Shown here: one piece after another, positions 25,083 to 34,574 of the stretch
Numbering within the stretch: the first letter of the stretch is position 1
Layout of the letters: every line of letters begins with the position of its first letter
Assembly (NCBI RefSeq): GCF_009901565.1
Contig: NZ_WXEW01000005.1
Location: 248,001 to 312,000 of the forward strand
Direction of reading: 5' to 3'
From: Herbidospora solisilvae
Lineage (GTDB): Bacteria; Actinomycetota; Actinomycetes; Streptosporangiales; Streptosporangiaceae
DNA length: 64,000 bases
Position numbers and translations under genes: made by a program
Notes under the pieces: generated by a model
What the model saw: only the letters and a program-made list of their open reading frames with translations
The model's database searches: none
What the model was told of the DNA's origin: nothing

Positions 25083-28000
25083 GCGGGTGCTCGCCGTCGT
25101 CCTTGTCGCGACGGCCGTCCACATCCCCACGTCGGTGTCGCACGCCGCCGGGTCGATCCTGTTCGTGCAGCCGTTCCAGAACAACACGATCGACCCGGCC
25201 TATCCGGTGTCGATCCCGGCGCTGCCGGCGGGTTCCAGCGGTACGAACGCCGCGTGCCTGTCGGCGGCCGGGAACACCACCGGGACCGGGCTGCGGAGTT
25301 GCACCACCTCGACCGACACCAACGGTTCAGGTGTGCTGCGGCTGACGAGCGCGGTCACCAACCAGCAGGGCGGGCTCTTCGGCGCCACGTCGGTGCCCAC
25401 CTCGCAGGGCCTCCACGTGACGTTCAACATGCACCAGTACGGCGGCGGCGGAGCCGACGGCCTGGCGTTCGTCGCCGCGGCGGTCGATCCGGCCAACCCG
25501 CTGCCACCGGCCAACATCGGCCGGTCGGGCGGCGCGCTGGGCTACACGTCGTTCTCGTCGGGGGTGGGTCTGGCCAACGCCTATCTCGGCATCGGGTTCG
25601 ACGTGTACGGCAACTTCAGCAACTCCGCCTACCAGGGCAGCGGTTGCACGAACCCGGCCTACATCTCGACCACCGGCACCGTCCCGGGTCAGGTCGTGGT
25701 GCGCGGGCCCGGCACCGGCACCGTCGGCTACTGCGCTCTGAACAGCACGGCCACCTCGACCAGTTCTGCGGCGCTGAGGCTGCGTGGCCCCACGCGGCCG
25801 TCCTCCACGGTGCCGGTCGAGATCGCGATCAACCCGACGTCGACAGCGCTGACCACCAACTCCGGCCTGACGGTCGCGGCGGACAGCTACCTGGTGTCCT
25901 TCGCTCCGGTCGGCGGCACCGTACGCACCCTGACGGGCACGCTTCCCACGGTCCCGCCCACCCTCTATCCGTCGTCCACGTGGACGACCCCGGCCGGCAT
26001 TCCCCGGCAGTTGGCGTTCGGCTGGGTCGCCTCCACCGGCAGCATCACCGACTTCCACGAGATCGACAACGTCGTGGTGAACAGCCTCAATCCGGTGCCC
26101 GACCTGAACGTGACGCAGACCAGCTACAACGGGACGGCGCCCAAACCCGGCGATCCGGTGACCTACACGGTCTCGCCCTCGGTGTCGGCGACGGGCGCGG
26201 CGGAGACGCTGCCGGTCTCGGTGACCGAGACGCTCCCGGCCGGCGTGGTTCCGGTCGGCGCGTTCGGCAACGGCTGGGTCTGCGGGGCGCCGTCCGGCCA
26301 GAAGATCACTTGTACCAACTCCGGCACTCCGTTCGCCAGCGGCACGACCCTGCCGCCGATCACCGTCGTCGGCATCGTCACCGGAAACTCGGTGACGCCG
26401 TCGACCGTCCAGAACGGTTCGACGGTGACGGTCTCCTCCAACGACGGCAACCCGGGCATCGCGACCACCACCACGGCGGGCACGATCCCGGCGGCGCCGT
26501 CGGGCATCAGCCTGTCGACCACCAGCGGCACCATCGCGGGCGGCGGGACCGTGACCGTGAGCGGGTCGAACCTGGGCGGCGCGACCGCCATCGAGATCGG
26601 CACCACCGCCGAGCAACAGGCCGGCACGCCGGTCGTGCTGCTGCCGTGCTCCAGCGTGATCACCACGAACTGCTTCGTCGCGAACGCCAACGGCACGCTG
26701 ACGATCCCGTCGATGCCGTCGCGTTCCTCCGCGGCGGCCGTGACCGTGACGGTGGTGACCCAGGGCGTGGCCGGGGCCGCCGCCTACACCTACACCTCCG
26801 CGCCCGGCACGCCGGCCGCGCCCACCGCGACGGCGGGCGCGACCAGCGCGACCGTGACGTGGACGGCGCCCTCTCCGAACGGCAGCCCGATCACGGGCTA
26901 CGTCGTCACGCCCTATCTGAACGGCGTCGCGCAGACGCCGATCTCCTATCCGTCCACCGCGACGACGCAGACGCTCACCGGCCTGACGGCCGGCGCCTCC
27001 TACACCTTCACCGTCGCGGCCGTGAACGCCATCGGGACCGGAACGGCCAGCCCGCAGTCGAACACGGTGGTGCCCTACACCGTTCCGGGGCGGCCGACGA
27101 TCACCTCCGCGACGGCGGGAGACCTGTCGGCCACGCTGACCTGGTCTCCTCCCGCGTCCAACGGCGGCAGCGCTATCACCGGCTACGTCGTCACGCCCTA
27201 TCTCAACGGGGTGGCGCAGACGCCGGTCTCCTATCCGTCCACCGCGACCACGCAGACCGTGACCGGGCTGACGGCGGGGGCGTCGTACACCTTCACGGTC
27301 GCGGCGGTGAACGCGGCGGGCACGGGGTTGCCGTCGACGGTGTCCACGACCGTGACGCCGAACGCCAACCCGCAGCTCACCTTCGGGCCGCCGCCGGGCG
27401 GGCAGGTGAACGTCGCCTACAGCGTGCCGCTGACGATGACAGGCGGCACCGCGCCGATCACCTGGTCGGTAAGCGCCGGATCGTTGCCGCCGGGGGTGAC
27501 GCTCAACCCGTCGACCGGCCTGCTGTCGGGCACGCCGACGTCGGCGGGCACCTACAGCTTCACCGTCAGGATCGTCGACGCGAGCGGGCAGAGCGACACC
27601 CGGGCGGCGACGGTGACGATCGTGCCGCCTCCCGTCCTGACCATCCCGTCGCCACCGGCCGCGCAGGTGGCCGTGGCCTACAACCTCCCGCTGTCGGTGT
27701 CGGGCGGCACCGGCCCCTACACCTACTCGCTCGTCTCGGGCACGCTGCCGCCGGGGCTGACGCTGAACACCACGACGGGCCTGATCTCGGGCACCCCGAC
27801 GTCGCAGGGGACCTTCGCCTTCACGGTGAGGGTCACCGACGCGAACGGGCAGAGCGACACCAGGTCGGGGTCGATCACGGTGGGAGCCGGGCCGCTGGTC
27901 ATCACCAAGTCGGCCAACCAGTCGGCCGCGGTGCCGGGGTCCACCGTCTCGTACACGATCACCGTGGCGAACACCGGCCCGTCGGCCTTCACGGGGGTCA

Positions 28001-31000
28001 CCCTGAGCGACCCGCTGGCCGACGTGCTCGACGACGCCGCCTACAACGGCGACCTCGCCGCCACGCTCGGGACCGCGTCGTTCGCCGGGCAGAACGTCAC
28101 CTGGACCGGCGACCTGGCCGCCGGGGGGACCGCGACGATCACCTACTCGGTGACCGTCGGGACGGGCGGGAACGGCATCCTGACCGACACGGTCTCCTCG
28201 CCCACCTCGGGCACCAACTGCGCGGTGTCGAGCGGTGACAGCCGCTGCCGGTCGACGGTCACGCTGCAGGCGCTCGTGATCAGCAAGACCGCCGACACGG
28301 CGAATCCCACGCCGGGGGCGACCGTGAACTACACGGTCACGGTCACCAACACGGGGAAGACGGCGTACTCCCCGGCCACGTTCTCCGACGCGCTCGCCGG
28401 AGTGCTCGACGACGCGACGTACAACAACGACGCGGCGGCGACCTCGGGCACCGTGACCTACGGTGCACCGACGTTGTCGTGGTCGGGCAACCTGCCCGCG
28501 GGCGCGTCGGCCACCATCACCTACTCGGTGACGGTCCGCGACCCCGACTCCGGTGACCGCTCGCTGACCAACACGGTGACCTCGGCCAGCCCGGGGAACA
28601 ACTGCCCGTGCACGAGCAGCGTCACGACGCTGGTGCCGCGGCTCACCGTCACCACCGCCACCGACGTGTCGAGCACGACGCCCACCGGCGTGGTGCGCTA
28701 CACGGTGACCGCCACCAACACCGGGCAGACGACCTATCCGGCGGCGAACTTCACGCTCGCGCTGGCAGGAGACGCGACCTACGCCAACGACGCCACCGCC
28801 ACCTCGGGCAACCTGACGCTGAACCCGAACGGGACGATCACCTGGACCGGCCCGCTCGCGCCCGGCCAGTCGGTGACCGCCACCGCGTCGGTCACCGTGA
28901 ACAACCCCGCCACGGGCACGCTGACCAGCAACGTCACCTCCACGACGGCCGGCCTGAACTGCGTGTCGTGTACGACCTCCGTGCCGATCCTGCAACCGCA
29001 GCTCACCCTGACGAAGACCGCGAGCTCCCCGACCGTCACACCCGGCGACACGGTCACCTACACGATCACCGCCGCCAACACCGGCCAGACGCCCTACCAG
29101 GGCGCGACCTTCACCGAGTCGCTGGCGGGCGTGCTCAGCGATGCCGTCTACAACGGCGACGCCGCGGCCACCGCCGGCACGGTCTCCTACAACGCCCCGG
29201 CGCTGTCGTGGACGGGCGACCTCGCGGTGGGGGCCACGGCGACGGTCACCTACACGGTGACCGTGAAGAACCCCGACCCCGGTGACCGCCTCATGATCAA
29301 CACAGTGGTGTCGCCGACGCTGGGCAGCACCTGCCCGCAGGGGTCGTCGAACCCGAACTGCACCGCCGTGGTGAATGTGCTCGTGCCCGGCCTGTCGATC
29401 ACCCGGCAGGCCGACCGGACCACCGCCGTCCAGGGCGACGTGATCCGCTACACGATCACGGCCGAGAACACCGGCCAGACGCCCTACACCGGGGCGAGCC
29501 TGACCGACCAGCTGGCCCAGCTCCTCGACGACGCCGTCTTCAACGGAGACGCCGCCGCCACGTCGGGAACGGTGTCGTACACCGCGCCGAACCTGACCTG
29601 GACGGGCGACCTCGCGGTCGGCGCGACCACGACGATCACCTATTCGGTGACGGTCCGCGACCCCGACCCCGGCGACGGGCTGATCACCGGCACAGTCGTC
29701 TCGACCGATCCCGGGTCGACCTGCCCGACCGGCTGCTCGTCGACGGTACGCCTGTCCCGGCTCGCGCTGAGCCAGGCCTACACCGAGACGAGCACCACTC
29801 CGGGCTCGGTCATCCGCCTGAATGCCACCTTCACCAACACGGGCCAGACGCCCTACACGGGCCTCACCGTGTCGGCATCCAGCCTGGACGTGATCGACGA
29901 CGCCGTTCCGAACGGCGACCAGGTGGCCAGCTCGGGGAACCTCGTGCTGGGGCCGACCGGCATCAACTGGACGGGCGACATCCCCGTCGGCGGCACGGTG
30001 ACCGTCACCGGGACGCTGACCGTGAAGAACCCCGACACCGGTAACAAGATCATGCGGGGTACGCTCGTCTCCGACGCGCCGGGCAGCTCCTGCCCGACCG
30101 GCGGCACGAATCCGGCCTGCACCGCGCGGATCGACGTGCTGATCCCGGCCCTGACGATCACCACCACGCCCGACACCACCACCCAGGTGCCCGGAGGCGT
30201 CGTCCAGTACACGACGACGATCACCAACAGCGGCCAGACGCCCTACACCGCGATCACCGTCTCCAACGACCTGACCGGCCTGCTCGACGACGCCGTCTAC
30301 AACGGCGACGCGTCGGCCACCGCGGGCACAGCCGTCTTCGTCACGCCGCAACTGCACTGGACGGGCGACCTCGCCGTCGGCGCCACCGCGATCGTGACCT
30401 ACAGCGTGACCGTGCGCGACCCCGACCCGGGCGACAAGCAGCTCATCAACGCGGTGACCTCGGCCGAGCCGGGCAGCACGTGCGTCTCGGCCTGCACGTC
30501 GCGGGTGGTCGTGCTGACTCCGGCGCTGACCGTGGCGACCTCGGCCGACCGGCAGACCGCCGTTCCGGGCGACACCGTCACCTTCACCACGACGATCACC
30601 AACACCGGCCAGACGTCCTACACGGGCACCACCGCGCTCACCGACCTGGCGGGGCTGCTCGACGACGCCGCGTACGGCGGTGACGCCGTCGCCACGTCGG
30701 GGTCGGTCGCCTACACGGCGCCCACGCTCACCTGGACCGGGGACCTCGCCGTCGGCGCCAGTACGACGATCACCTTCACGGCGGTCGTCGACAACCCCGA
30801 CCTGGGCGACAAGCGGCTGACCGCGGTGACCACCTCGGCCGCACAGGGCGCCAACTGCCCGGCGGGAGCGGCCGATCCGCCGTGCGCGGTCACCGTGGTG
30901 GTCACCGACGCCACCGATCTCACCTTCACCAAGACGGCCGACCCGTCGTCGGTGGTGCGGGGCGGGGTCGTGACGTACACGATCACCGTGGCCAACACCG

Positions 31001-33951
31001 CCGCCACGACCTATGTGGGGGCGACCTTCACCGACCCGCTGACGGAAGTGCTGGACGACGCGTCGTACAACGGCGACCTGGCCGCGACGTCGGGCACCGC
31101 CGATTTCACCTCGCCGAACGTGACCTGGACGGGGAACGTCCCGGCCGGGGGCACGGTGACCGTCACCTACTCGGTGACGGTCAATCCGGCGGGCGGTTCG
31201 GGCGACGACCTGCTCACCGGTACGCTCACCTCCCCCTCGCCGGGAGACAACTGCCCGGCCGGGGGCACCGACCCGCGCTGCTCGGCCACGGTCACCGTGT
31301 CGGAGCTGCGGATCGCCGCGTCTTCCAGCGCCGCCAGCGTCAAGCCGGGGCAGACTATGCAGCTCACCACCGTGTTCACCAACACCGGGCAGACGCCCTA
31401 CTACGGGATCAGTGTGACGATCCCCGCCGGCGGCTTCGTCGGCGACATCACGCCGACCGGCGAGCAGACGGTCACCTCGGGGACGTTGTGGGTCGAGGGT
31501 CCCAACCTGATGTGGACGGGCGACATTCCCGTCGGCGGCAGCGTCACGGTGTCGGCGGTGTTCATCGTCGACTCGCCGCCGACCGGAGACCGGCGCATCG
31601 TCACCCGGCTGACGTCCGCCGCGCCGGGCTCCAACTGCCCGGTGGGCGGCACCGACCCGGCGTGCGCGATCGACGTGCCCGTGCTGCTGCCGCAGCTCAC
31701 CATCGCCAAGACGGCAGACCGTGCGGTGGCCCAGCCGGGCGACGTGGTGGCGTACACGATCACGATCGCCAACACCGGCGAGACGCCCTACACGGGAATC
31801 AGCGTTTACGACCCGCTGGAGGGCGCGCTCGACGACGCCGTGTACGGCGCGGACGCCGCCGCCACGACCGGATCGGTGGACTTCGCCGACTCGGCGCTGA
31901 GCTGGACCGGGGACCTGGCGGTCGGGGCGTCGGCGACGGTGACGTACACGATGACCGTGCGGTCGCCCGATCCGGGCGACAAGATCATGGCCAACACGGT
32001 GACGTCGGACGCCGAAGGGGTGTCGTGCGCGGCGTGCACGAGCAACGTCCAGGTGCTCACCCCGGCGCTGACGATCGTGAAGTCGGCGAGCCCGGAATCG
32101 ACGACGCCGGGCGGGACGGTGACCTACACGGTCACGGTCGCCAACACCGGGCAGACGAACTATCCGGCGGCGACGTTCACCGACGCGCTGGCGGGGGTGC
32201 TCGACGACGCCGTCTACAACGGCGACGGAAGCGCCACGAGGGGGACCGTCGACGTGTCGGCCGGCGAGTTCGCCTGGACGGGCGCGCTGGCCCCCGGCCA
32301 GACGGCGACGGTCACCTACTCGGTCACCGTCCGCAGCCCCGACCCGGGCGACCGGATGTTGTCGAGCCGGATCACCTCACCGACGGTCGGGAGCAACTGC
32401 GGGACCGACCCGCGCTGCGAGACCGACGTGCCGGTGGCGGTGTTCACCGTCGCCACCGCCGCCGACCGGACGGTCGCGTTGCCGGGAGACGTCGTGCGCT
32501 ACACGGTGACGGCGACCAACAACGGCCGCACCACCTTCACACCGGCCGACTTCACGCTGTCGCTGGCCGGCGCGCTGGCGAACGCCCAGTACAACAACGA
32601 CGCGGTGGTCAGCAGCGGCACCCTGACGTTCAACCTCGACGACTCGGTCACCTGGAACGGCCCGCTGGCCCCCGGCGAGTCGGTCACCGCTACGGCCTCG
32701 ATCACCGTGATCGACCCGGGCGGCGACGGCGGCACGCTGACCAGCGAAGTCACCTCGACGACCCCGGGCCTCGACTGCCAGGCCTGCACGACCGCGGTCA
32801 CCGTCCTCGTCCCGGAACTGAGCCTGACCACGGTCGCCGACCGGGAGACCGCGACCCCGGGCGACGTCGTGACCTACACGATCACCGCCAGGAACACCGG
32901 CGAGGCGCCCTACCAGGACGCCACCTGGAGCACGTCACTGATCGGCGTGCTCAGCGACGCCGACTACGACGACGACGCCACCGCGACCTCGGGCGTGGTC
33001 GACTACGCCGAGCCGACGTTGTCGTGGACCGGCGACCTGGCCGTGGGCGCGGTCGCCACGGTCACCTTCTCGGTGCGGATCAAGGACCCGGATCCGGGCG
33101 ACGGCCGGCTCACCCAGCAGGTCGTGTCGCCGACGACAGGCGCGACCTGTCCGGGCGGCCCGTCGTGCTCGACGACCGTGCGGGTGCTGACGCCGCAGCT
33201 CACGATCACCAAGCGGGCCGACGCGGCGAGCATCGTCGCCGGTGGCATCGTGACCTACACCGTGACGGTCGCCAACACGGGGCAGACGCCGTACACGGGG
33301 GCGACCTACACCGACCCGATCGGAGGGGCGATCTACGGCGGCGACGCCTGGGCGTCCACGGGCTTCGTCTCGCCCGTCGACGGCGAGCTGATCTGGACGG
33401 GCGACCTGACGGAGGGCGCGACCGCGACCGTCACCTACTCGGTGCGGATCGACCCGGCGGCCGGGAACGGCTCTCTGGCCACCACGATCACGTCGCCCAC
33501 CCGTGGCTCCAACTGTGCGGTGGGCTCGGCCGACCCGCGCTGCTCGACGACCATCACCGTGCTCGCCCAGAGCATCGCCGTGGCCGACCTGACCACGAGC
33601 TTCACGCTGACCGGCCCGCCCGACACCACCCAGCGGGGCGACGGCATCGTGACGATGAACGTCATCACCAACAGCCCGACCGGCTACACGGTGACCGTGC
33701 GGTCGTCGGCGTCCGCGCTGACCTCGCCGGTCACCGGCGCCTCGATCCCGATCTCCGCGCTGAAGGTGCGGTCACCCGAGACGTCCGGGTTCGAGCCGCT
33801 GTCGGCGACGACGCCGATCGTGGTGCACCGGCAGCCGGGACCGTCGGCGCAAATCGGGGATTCACTCTCGAATGATTATGAGGTGGATATTCCATTTGTC
33901 CCGACAGGAAGCTATTCGGTGATCCTCGACTACATTGCCAGCACATCGTGA
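25075..33951 (+). CDS. Giant secreted surface protein: L-type-lectin-like head, IPT, FnIII, Ig-like, 15 DUF11 repeats, WxL-like C-terminus
   Basis: 2958 residues from the GTG at 25075, which follows GGGGAG at the right distance and gives a signal peptide. Order: lectin-like domain with GGGGADGLAFV (about 27-340), DUF11-like (343-472), IPT/TIG (473-577), two FnIII (578-762), two He_PIG Ig-like domains (763-939), fifteen DUF11 repeats (940-2831) and a C-terminal domain (2834-2958) resembling the small protein encoded next. Each of the fifteen repeats ends with a close cysteine pair. There is no LPxTG or membrane helix at the C-terminus, so attachment probably depends on the DUF916-like partner. 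The head would bind a glycan and the repeats act as a stalk; both are inferences from domain type. Confidence 0.85.
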   Translation: MFKRVLAVVLVATAVHIPTSVSHAAGSILFVQPFQNNTIDPAYPVSIPALPAGSSGTNAACLSAAGNTTGTGLRSCTTSTDTNGSGVLRLTSAVTNQQGGLFGATSVPTSQGLHVTFNMHQYGGGGADGLAFVAAAVDPANPLPPANIGRSGGALGYTSFSSGVGLANAYLGIGFDVYGNFSNSAYQGSGCTNPAYISTTGTVPGQVVVRGPGTGTVGYCALNSTATSTSSAALRLRGPTRPSSTVPVEIAINPTSTALTTNSGLTVAADSYLVSFAPVGGTVRTLTGTLPTVPPTLYPSSTWTTPAGIPRQLAFGWVASTGSITDFHEIDNVVVNSLNPVPDLNVTQTSYNGTAPKPGDPVTYTVSPSVSATGAAETLPVSVTETLPAGVVPVGAFGNGWVCGAPSGQKITCTNSGTPFASGTTLPPITVVGIVTGNSVTPSTVQNGSTVTVSSNDGNPGIATTTTAGTIPAAPSGISLSTTSGTIAGGGTVTVSGSNLGGATAIEIGTTAEQQAGTPVVLLPCSSVITTNCFVANANGTLTIPSMPSRSSAAAVTVTVVTQGVAGAAAYTYTSAPGTPAAPTATAGATSATVTWTAPSPNGSPITGYVVTPYLNGVAQTPISYPSTATTQTLTGLTAGASYTFTVAAVNAIGTGTASPQSNTVVPYTVPGRPTITSATAGDLSATLTWSPPASNGGSAITGYVVTPYLNGVAQTPVSYPSTATTQTVTGLTAGASYTFTVAAVNAAGTGLPSTVSTTVTPNANPQLTFGPPPGGQVNVAYSVPLTMTGGTAPITWSVSAGSLPPGVTLNPSTGLLSGTPTSAGTYSFTVRIVDASGQSDTRAATVTIVPPPVLTIPSPPAAQVAVAYNLPLSVSGGTGPYTYSLVSGTLPPGLTLNTTTGLISGTPTSQGTFAFTVRVTDANGQSDTRSGSITVGAGPLVITKSANQSAAVPGSTVSYTITVANTGPSAFTGVTLSDPLADVLDDAAYNGDLAATLGTASFAGQNVTWTGDLAAGGTATITYSVTVGTGGNGILTDTVSSPTSGTNCAVSSGDSRCRSTVTLQALVISKTADTANPTPGATVNYTVTVTNTGKTAYSPATFSDALAGVLDDATYNNDAAATSGTVTYGAPTLSWSGNLPAGASATITYSVTVRDPDSGDRSLTNTVTSASPGNNCPCTSSVTTLVPRLTVTTATDVSSTTPTGVVRYTVTATNTGQTTYPAANFTLALAGDATYANDATATSGNLTLNPNGTITWTGPLAPGQSVTATASVTVNNPATGTLTSNVTSTTAGLNCVSCTTSVPILQPQLTLTKTASSPTVTPGDTVTYTITAANTGQTPYQGATFTESLAGVLSDAVYNGDAAATAGTVSYNAPALSWTGDLAVGATATVTYTVTVKNPDPGDRLMINTVVSPTLGSTCPQGSSNPNCTAVVNVLVPGLSITRQADRTTAVQGDVIRYTITAENTGQTPYTGASLTDQLAQLLDDAVFNGDAAATSGTVSYTAPNLTWTGDLAVGATTTITYSVTVRDPDPGDGLITGTVVSTDPGSTCPTGCSSTVRLSRLALSQAYTETSTTPGSVIRLNATFTNTGQTPYTGLTVSASSLDVIDDAVPNGDQVASSGNLVLGPTGINWTGDIPVGGTVTVTGTLTVKNPDTGNKIMRGTLVSDAPGSSCPTGGTNPACTARIDVLIPALTITTTPDTTTQVPGGVVQYTTTITNSGQTPYTAITVSNDLTGLLDDAVYNGDASATAGTAVFVTPQLHWTGDLAVGATAIVTYSVTVRDPDPGDKQLINAVTSAEPGSTCVSACTSRVVVLTPALTVATSADRQTAVPGDTVTFTTTITNTGQTSYTGTTALTDLAGLLDDAAYGGDAVATSGSVAYTAPTLTWTGDLAVGASTTITFTAVVDNPDLGDKRLTAVTTSAAQGANCPAGAADPPCAVTVVVTDATDLTFTKTADPSSVVRGGVVTYTITVANTAATTYVGATFTDPLTEVLDDASYNGDLAATSGTADFTSPNVTWTGNVPAGGTVTVTYSVTVNPAGGSGDDLLTGTLTSPSPGDNCPAGGTDPRCSATVTVSELRIAASSSAASVKPGQTMQLTTVFTNTGQTPYYGISVTIPAGGFVGDITPTGEQTVTSGTLWVEGPNLMWTGDIPVGGSVTVSAVFIVDSPPTGDRRIVTRLTSAAPGSNCPVGGTDPACAIDVPVLLPQLTIAKTADRAVAQPGDVVAYTITIANTGETPYTGISVYDPLEGALDDAVYGADAAATTGSVDFADSALSWTGDLAVGASATVTYTMTVRSPDPGDKIMANTVTSDAEGVSCAACTSNVQVLTPALTIVKSASPESTTPGGTVTYTVTVANTGQTNYPAATFTDALAGVLDDAVYNGDGSATRGTVDVSAGEFAWTGALAPGQTATVTYSVTVRSPDPGDRMLSSRITSPTVGSNCGTDPRCETDVPVAVFTVATAADRTVALPGDVVRYTVTATNNGRTTFTPADFTLSLAGALANAQYNNDAVVSSGTLTFNLDDSVTWNGPLAPGESVTATASITVIDPGGDGGTLTSEVTSTTPGLDCQACTTAVTVLVPELSLTTVADRETATPGDVVTYTITARNTGEAPYQDATWSTSLIGVLSDADYDDDATATSGVVDYAEPTLSWTGDLAVGAVATVTFSVRIKDPDPGDGRLTQQVVSPTTGATCPGGPSCSTTVRVLTPQLTITKRADAASIVAGGIVTYTVTVANTGQTPYTGATYTDPIGGAIYGGDAWASTGFVSPVDGELIWTGDLTEGATATVTYSVRIDPAAGNGSLATTITSPTRGSNCAVGSADPRCSTTITVLAQSIAVADLTTSFTLTGPPDTTQRGDGIVTMNVITNSPTGYTVTVRSSASALTSPVTGASIPISALKVRSPETSGFEPLSATTPIVVHRQPGPSAQIGDSLSNDYEVDIPFVPTGSYSVILDYIASTS
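27888..33567 (+). repeat. Tandem array of 15 DUF11-coding repeats, 360-400 bp each
   Basis: Repeat units start near 27892, 28271, 28639, 28999, 29391, 29758, 30148, 30520, 30919, 31303, 31690, 32065, 32437, 32815 and 33193. Each encodes a pattern of LTITKTAD-like opening, TVTYTITVANTGQTPYTG, a DDAVYNGDAAATSGTV segment, LTWTGDLAVGATATVTYSV, and a cysteine pair close to the unit end. Copies differ in sequence, so the array is old rather than a fresh expansion. Confidence 0.88.
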
Positions 33952-34013
33952 GTTTAACTGCGGGAAAACGCGGTGATCATGGCTGTCGAGGTTAATTGAA
34001 AGGGATGGCACAA

Positions 34014-34523
34014 ATGCCTGACATGAAAATCGTGTGCGCGGCCTTCGCCTGCGTCGCGGGCGTGCTGCACGCCGTGCCCGCCGCCGCCGACACGGCCACC
34101 GGCAACACCGAGGCGGTCGTCGTGGTCACCGACGAGATCACGCTCACCGAGCTGACCCCGTCGTTCACCCTGACCGGCGTGCCGGGAGCGGTCGTGACCA
34201 CCGGATCCCCGGTGACCATGCGCGTGACCACGAACAACTTCGCCGGCTACACCGTCACGGTGCAACCGACGACGCCCAACCTGCTGCCGTCGATCGCCGG
34301 CAGCACCGACGTCATCCCGGCCTCGCTGCTGGAGGTGAGCGGGCCGGCGCAGGCCGGTACATTCACCCCGCTGGACCCGGGAACGCCGGTCGTCGTCGAC
34401 ACCAAGGCGTCGGCGTCGGCGCCCACGGGCGACATCATCGCGAACAACTACCGCATCACTGTTCCGTTCGTCCGCCCCGACACCTACACGGGCACGCTGA
34501 ATTACATCGCCACCACGCTCTGA
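34014..34523 (+). CDS. Small secreted protein homologous to the giant protein's C-terminal domain (WxL-like)
   Basis: 169 residues. Signal peptide MPDMKIVCAAFACVAGVLHAVPAAA. The mature domain reads LTELTPSFTLTGVPG...YTVTVQ...ITVPFVRPDTYTGTLNYIATTL and aligns along its length with the last 125 residues of the giant protein. The ending Y-x-x-x-L-x-Y recalls the terminal YxxxLTWxL motif of WxL domains with Trp replaced by Tyr. In Csc-like systems such small WxL proteins accompany a larger one. The ATG at 34014 is spaced correctly from GAAAGGG; ATG at 34005 is too close. Confidence 0.72.
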   Translation: MPDMKIVCAAFACVAGVLHAVPAAADTATGNTEAVVVVTDEITLTELTPSFTLTGVPGAVVTTGSPVTMRVTTNNFAGYTVTVQPTTPNLLPSIAGSTDVIPASLLEVSGPAQAGTFTPLDPGTPVVVDTKASASAPTGDIIANNYRITVPFVRPDTYTGTLNYIATTL

Positions 34524-34535
34524 GGCCGGAAGAAT

Positions 34536-34562
34536 GGCCGGCGGAATATCCGTCCGCCGGCC
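34536..34562 (+). terminator. Intercistronic hairpin, 9-bp stem
   Basis: GGCCGGCGG and CCGCCGGCC form a perfect stem with a 9-nt loop between the WxL-like gene and the membrane DUF11 gene. No T-run follows, and the downstream ribosome site begins 2 bp later, so it may be a weak attenuator or mRNA-stability element rather than a full terminator. Confidence 0.5.
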
Positions 34563-34574
34563 TCTGGGGGGACC

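Noticed and set aside
25327-30357. Very long open frame antisense to the giant surface protein (about 1676 codons), and a 997-codon frame on the same strand at 30882-33875
   Set aside because: Both are rich in Arg/Gly/Asp/Val strings with no domain, signal or ribosome site; they mirror the GC-biased third positions of the real gene.
27888-33567. Possible CRISPR or satellite array
   Set aside because: The 360-400 bp units are in frame, diverged and encode DUF11 domains; there are no short identical repeats with unique spacers.
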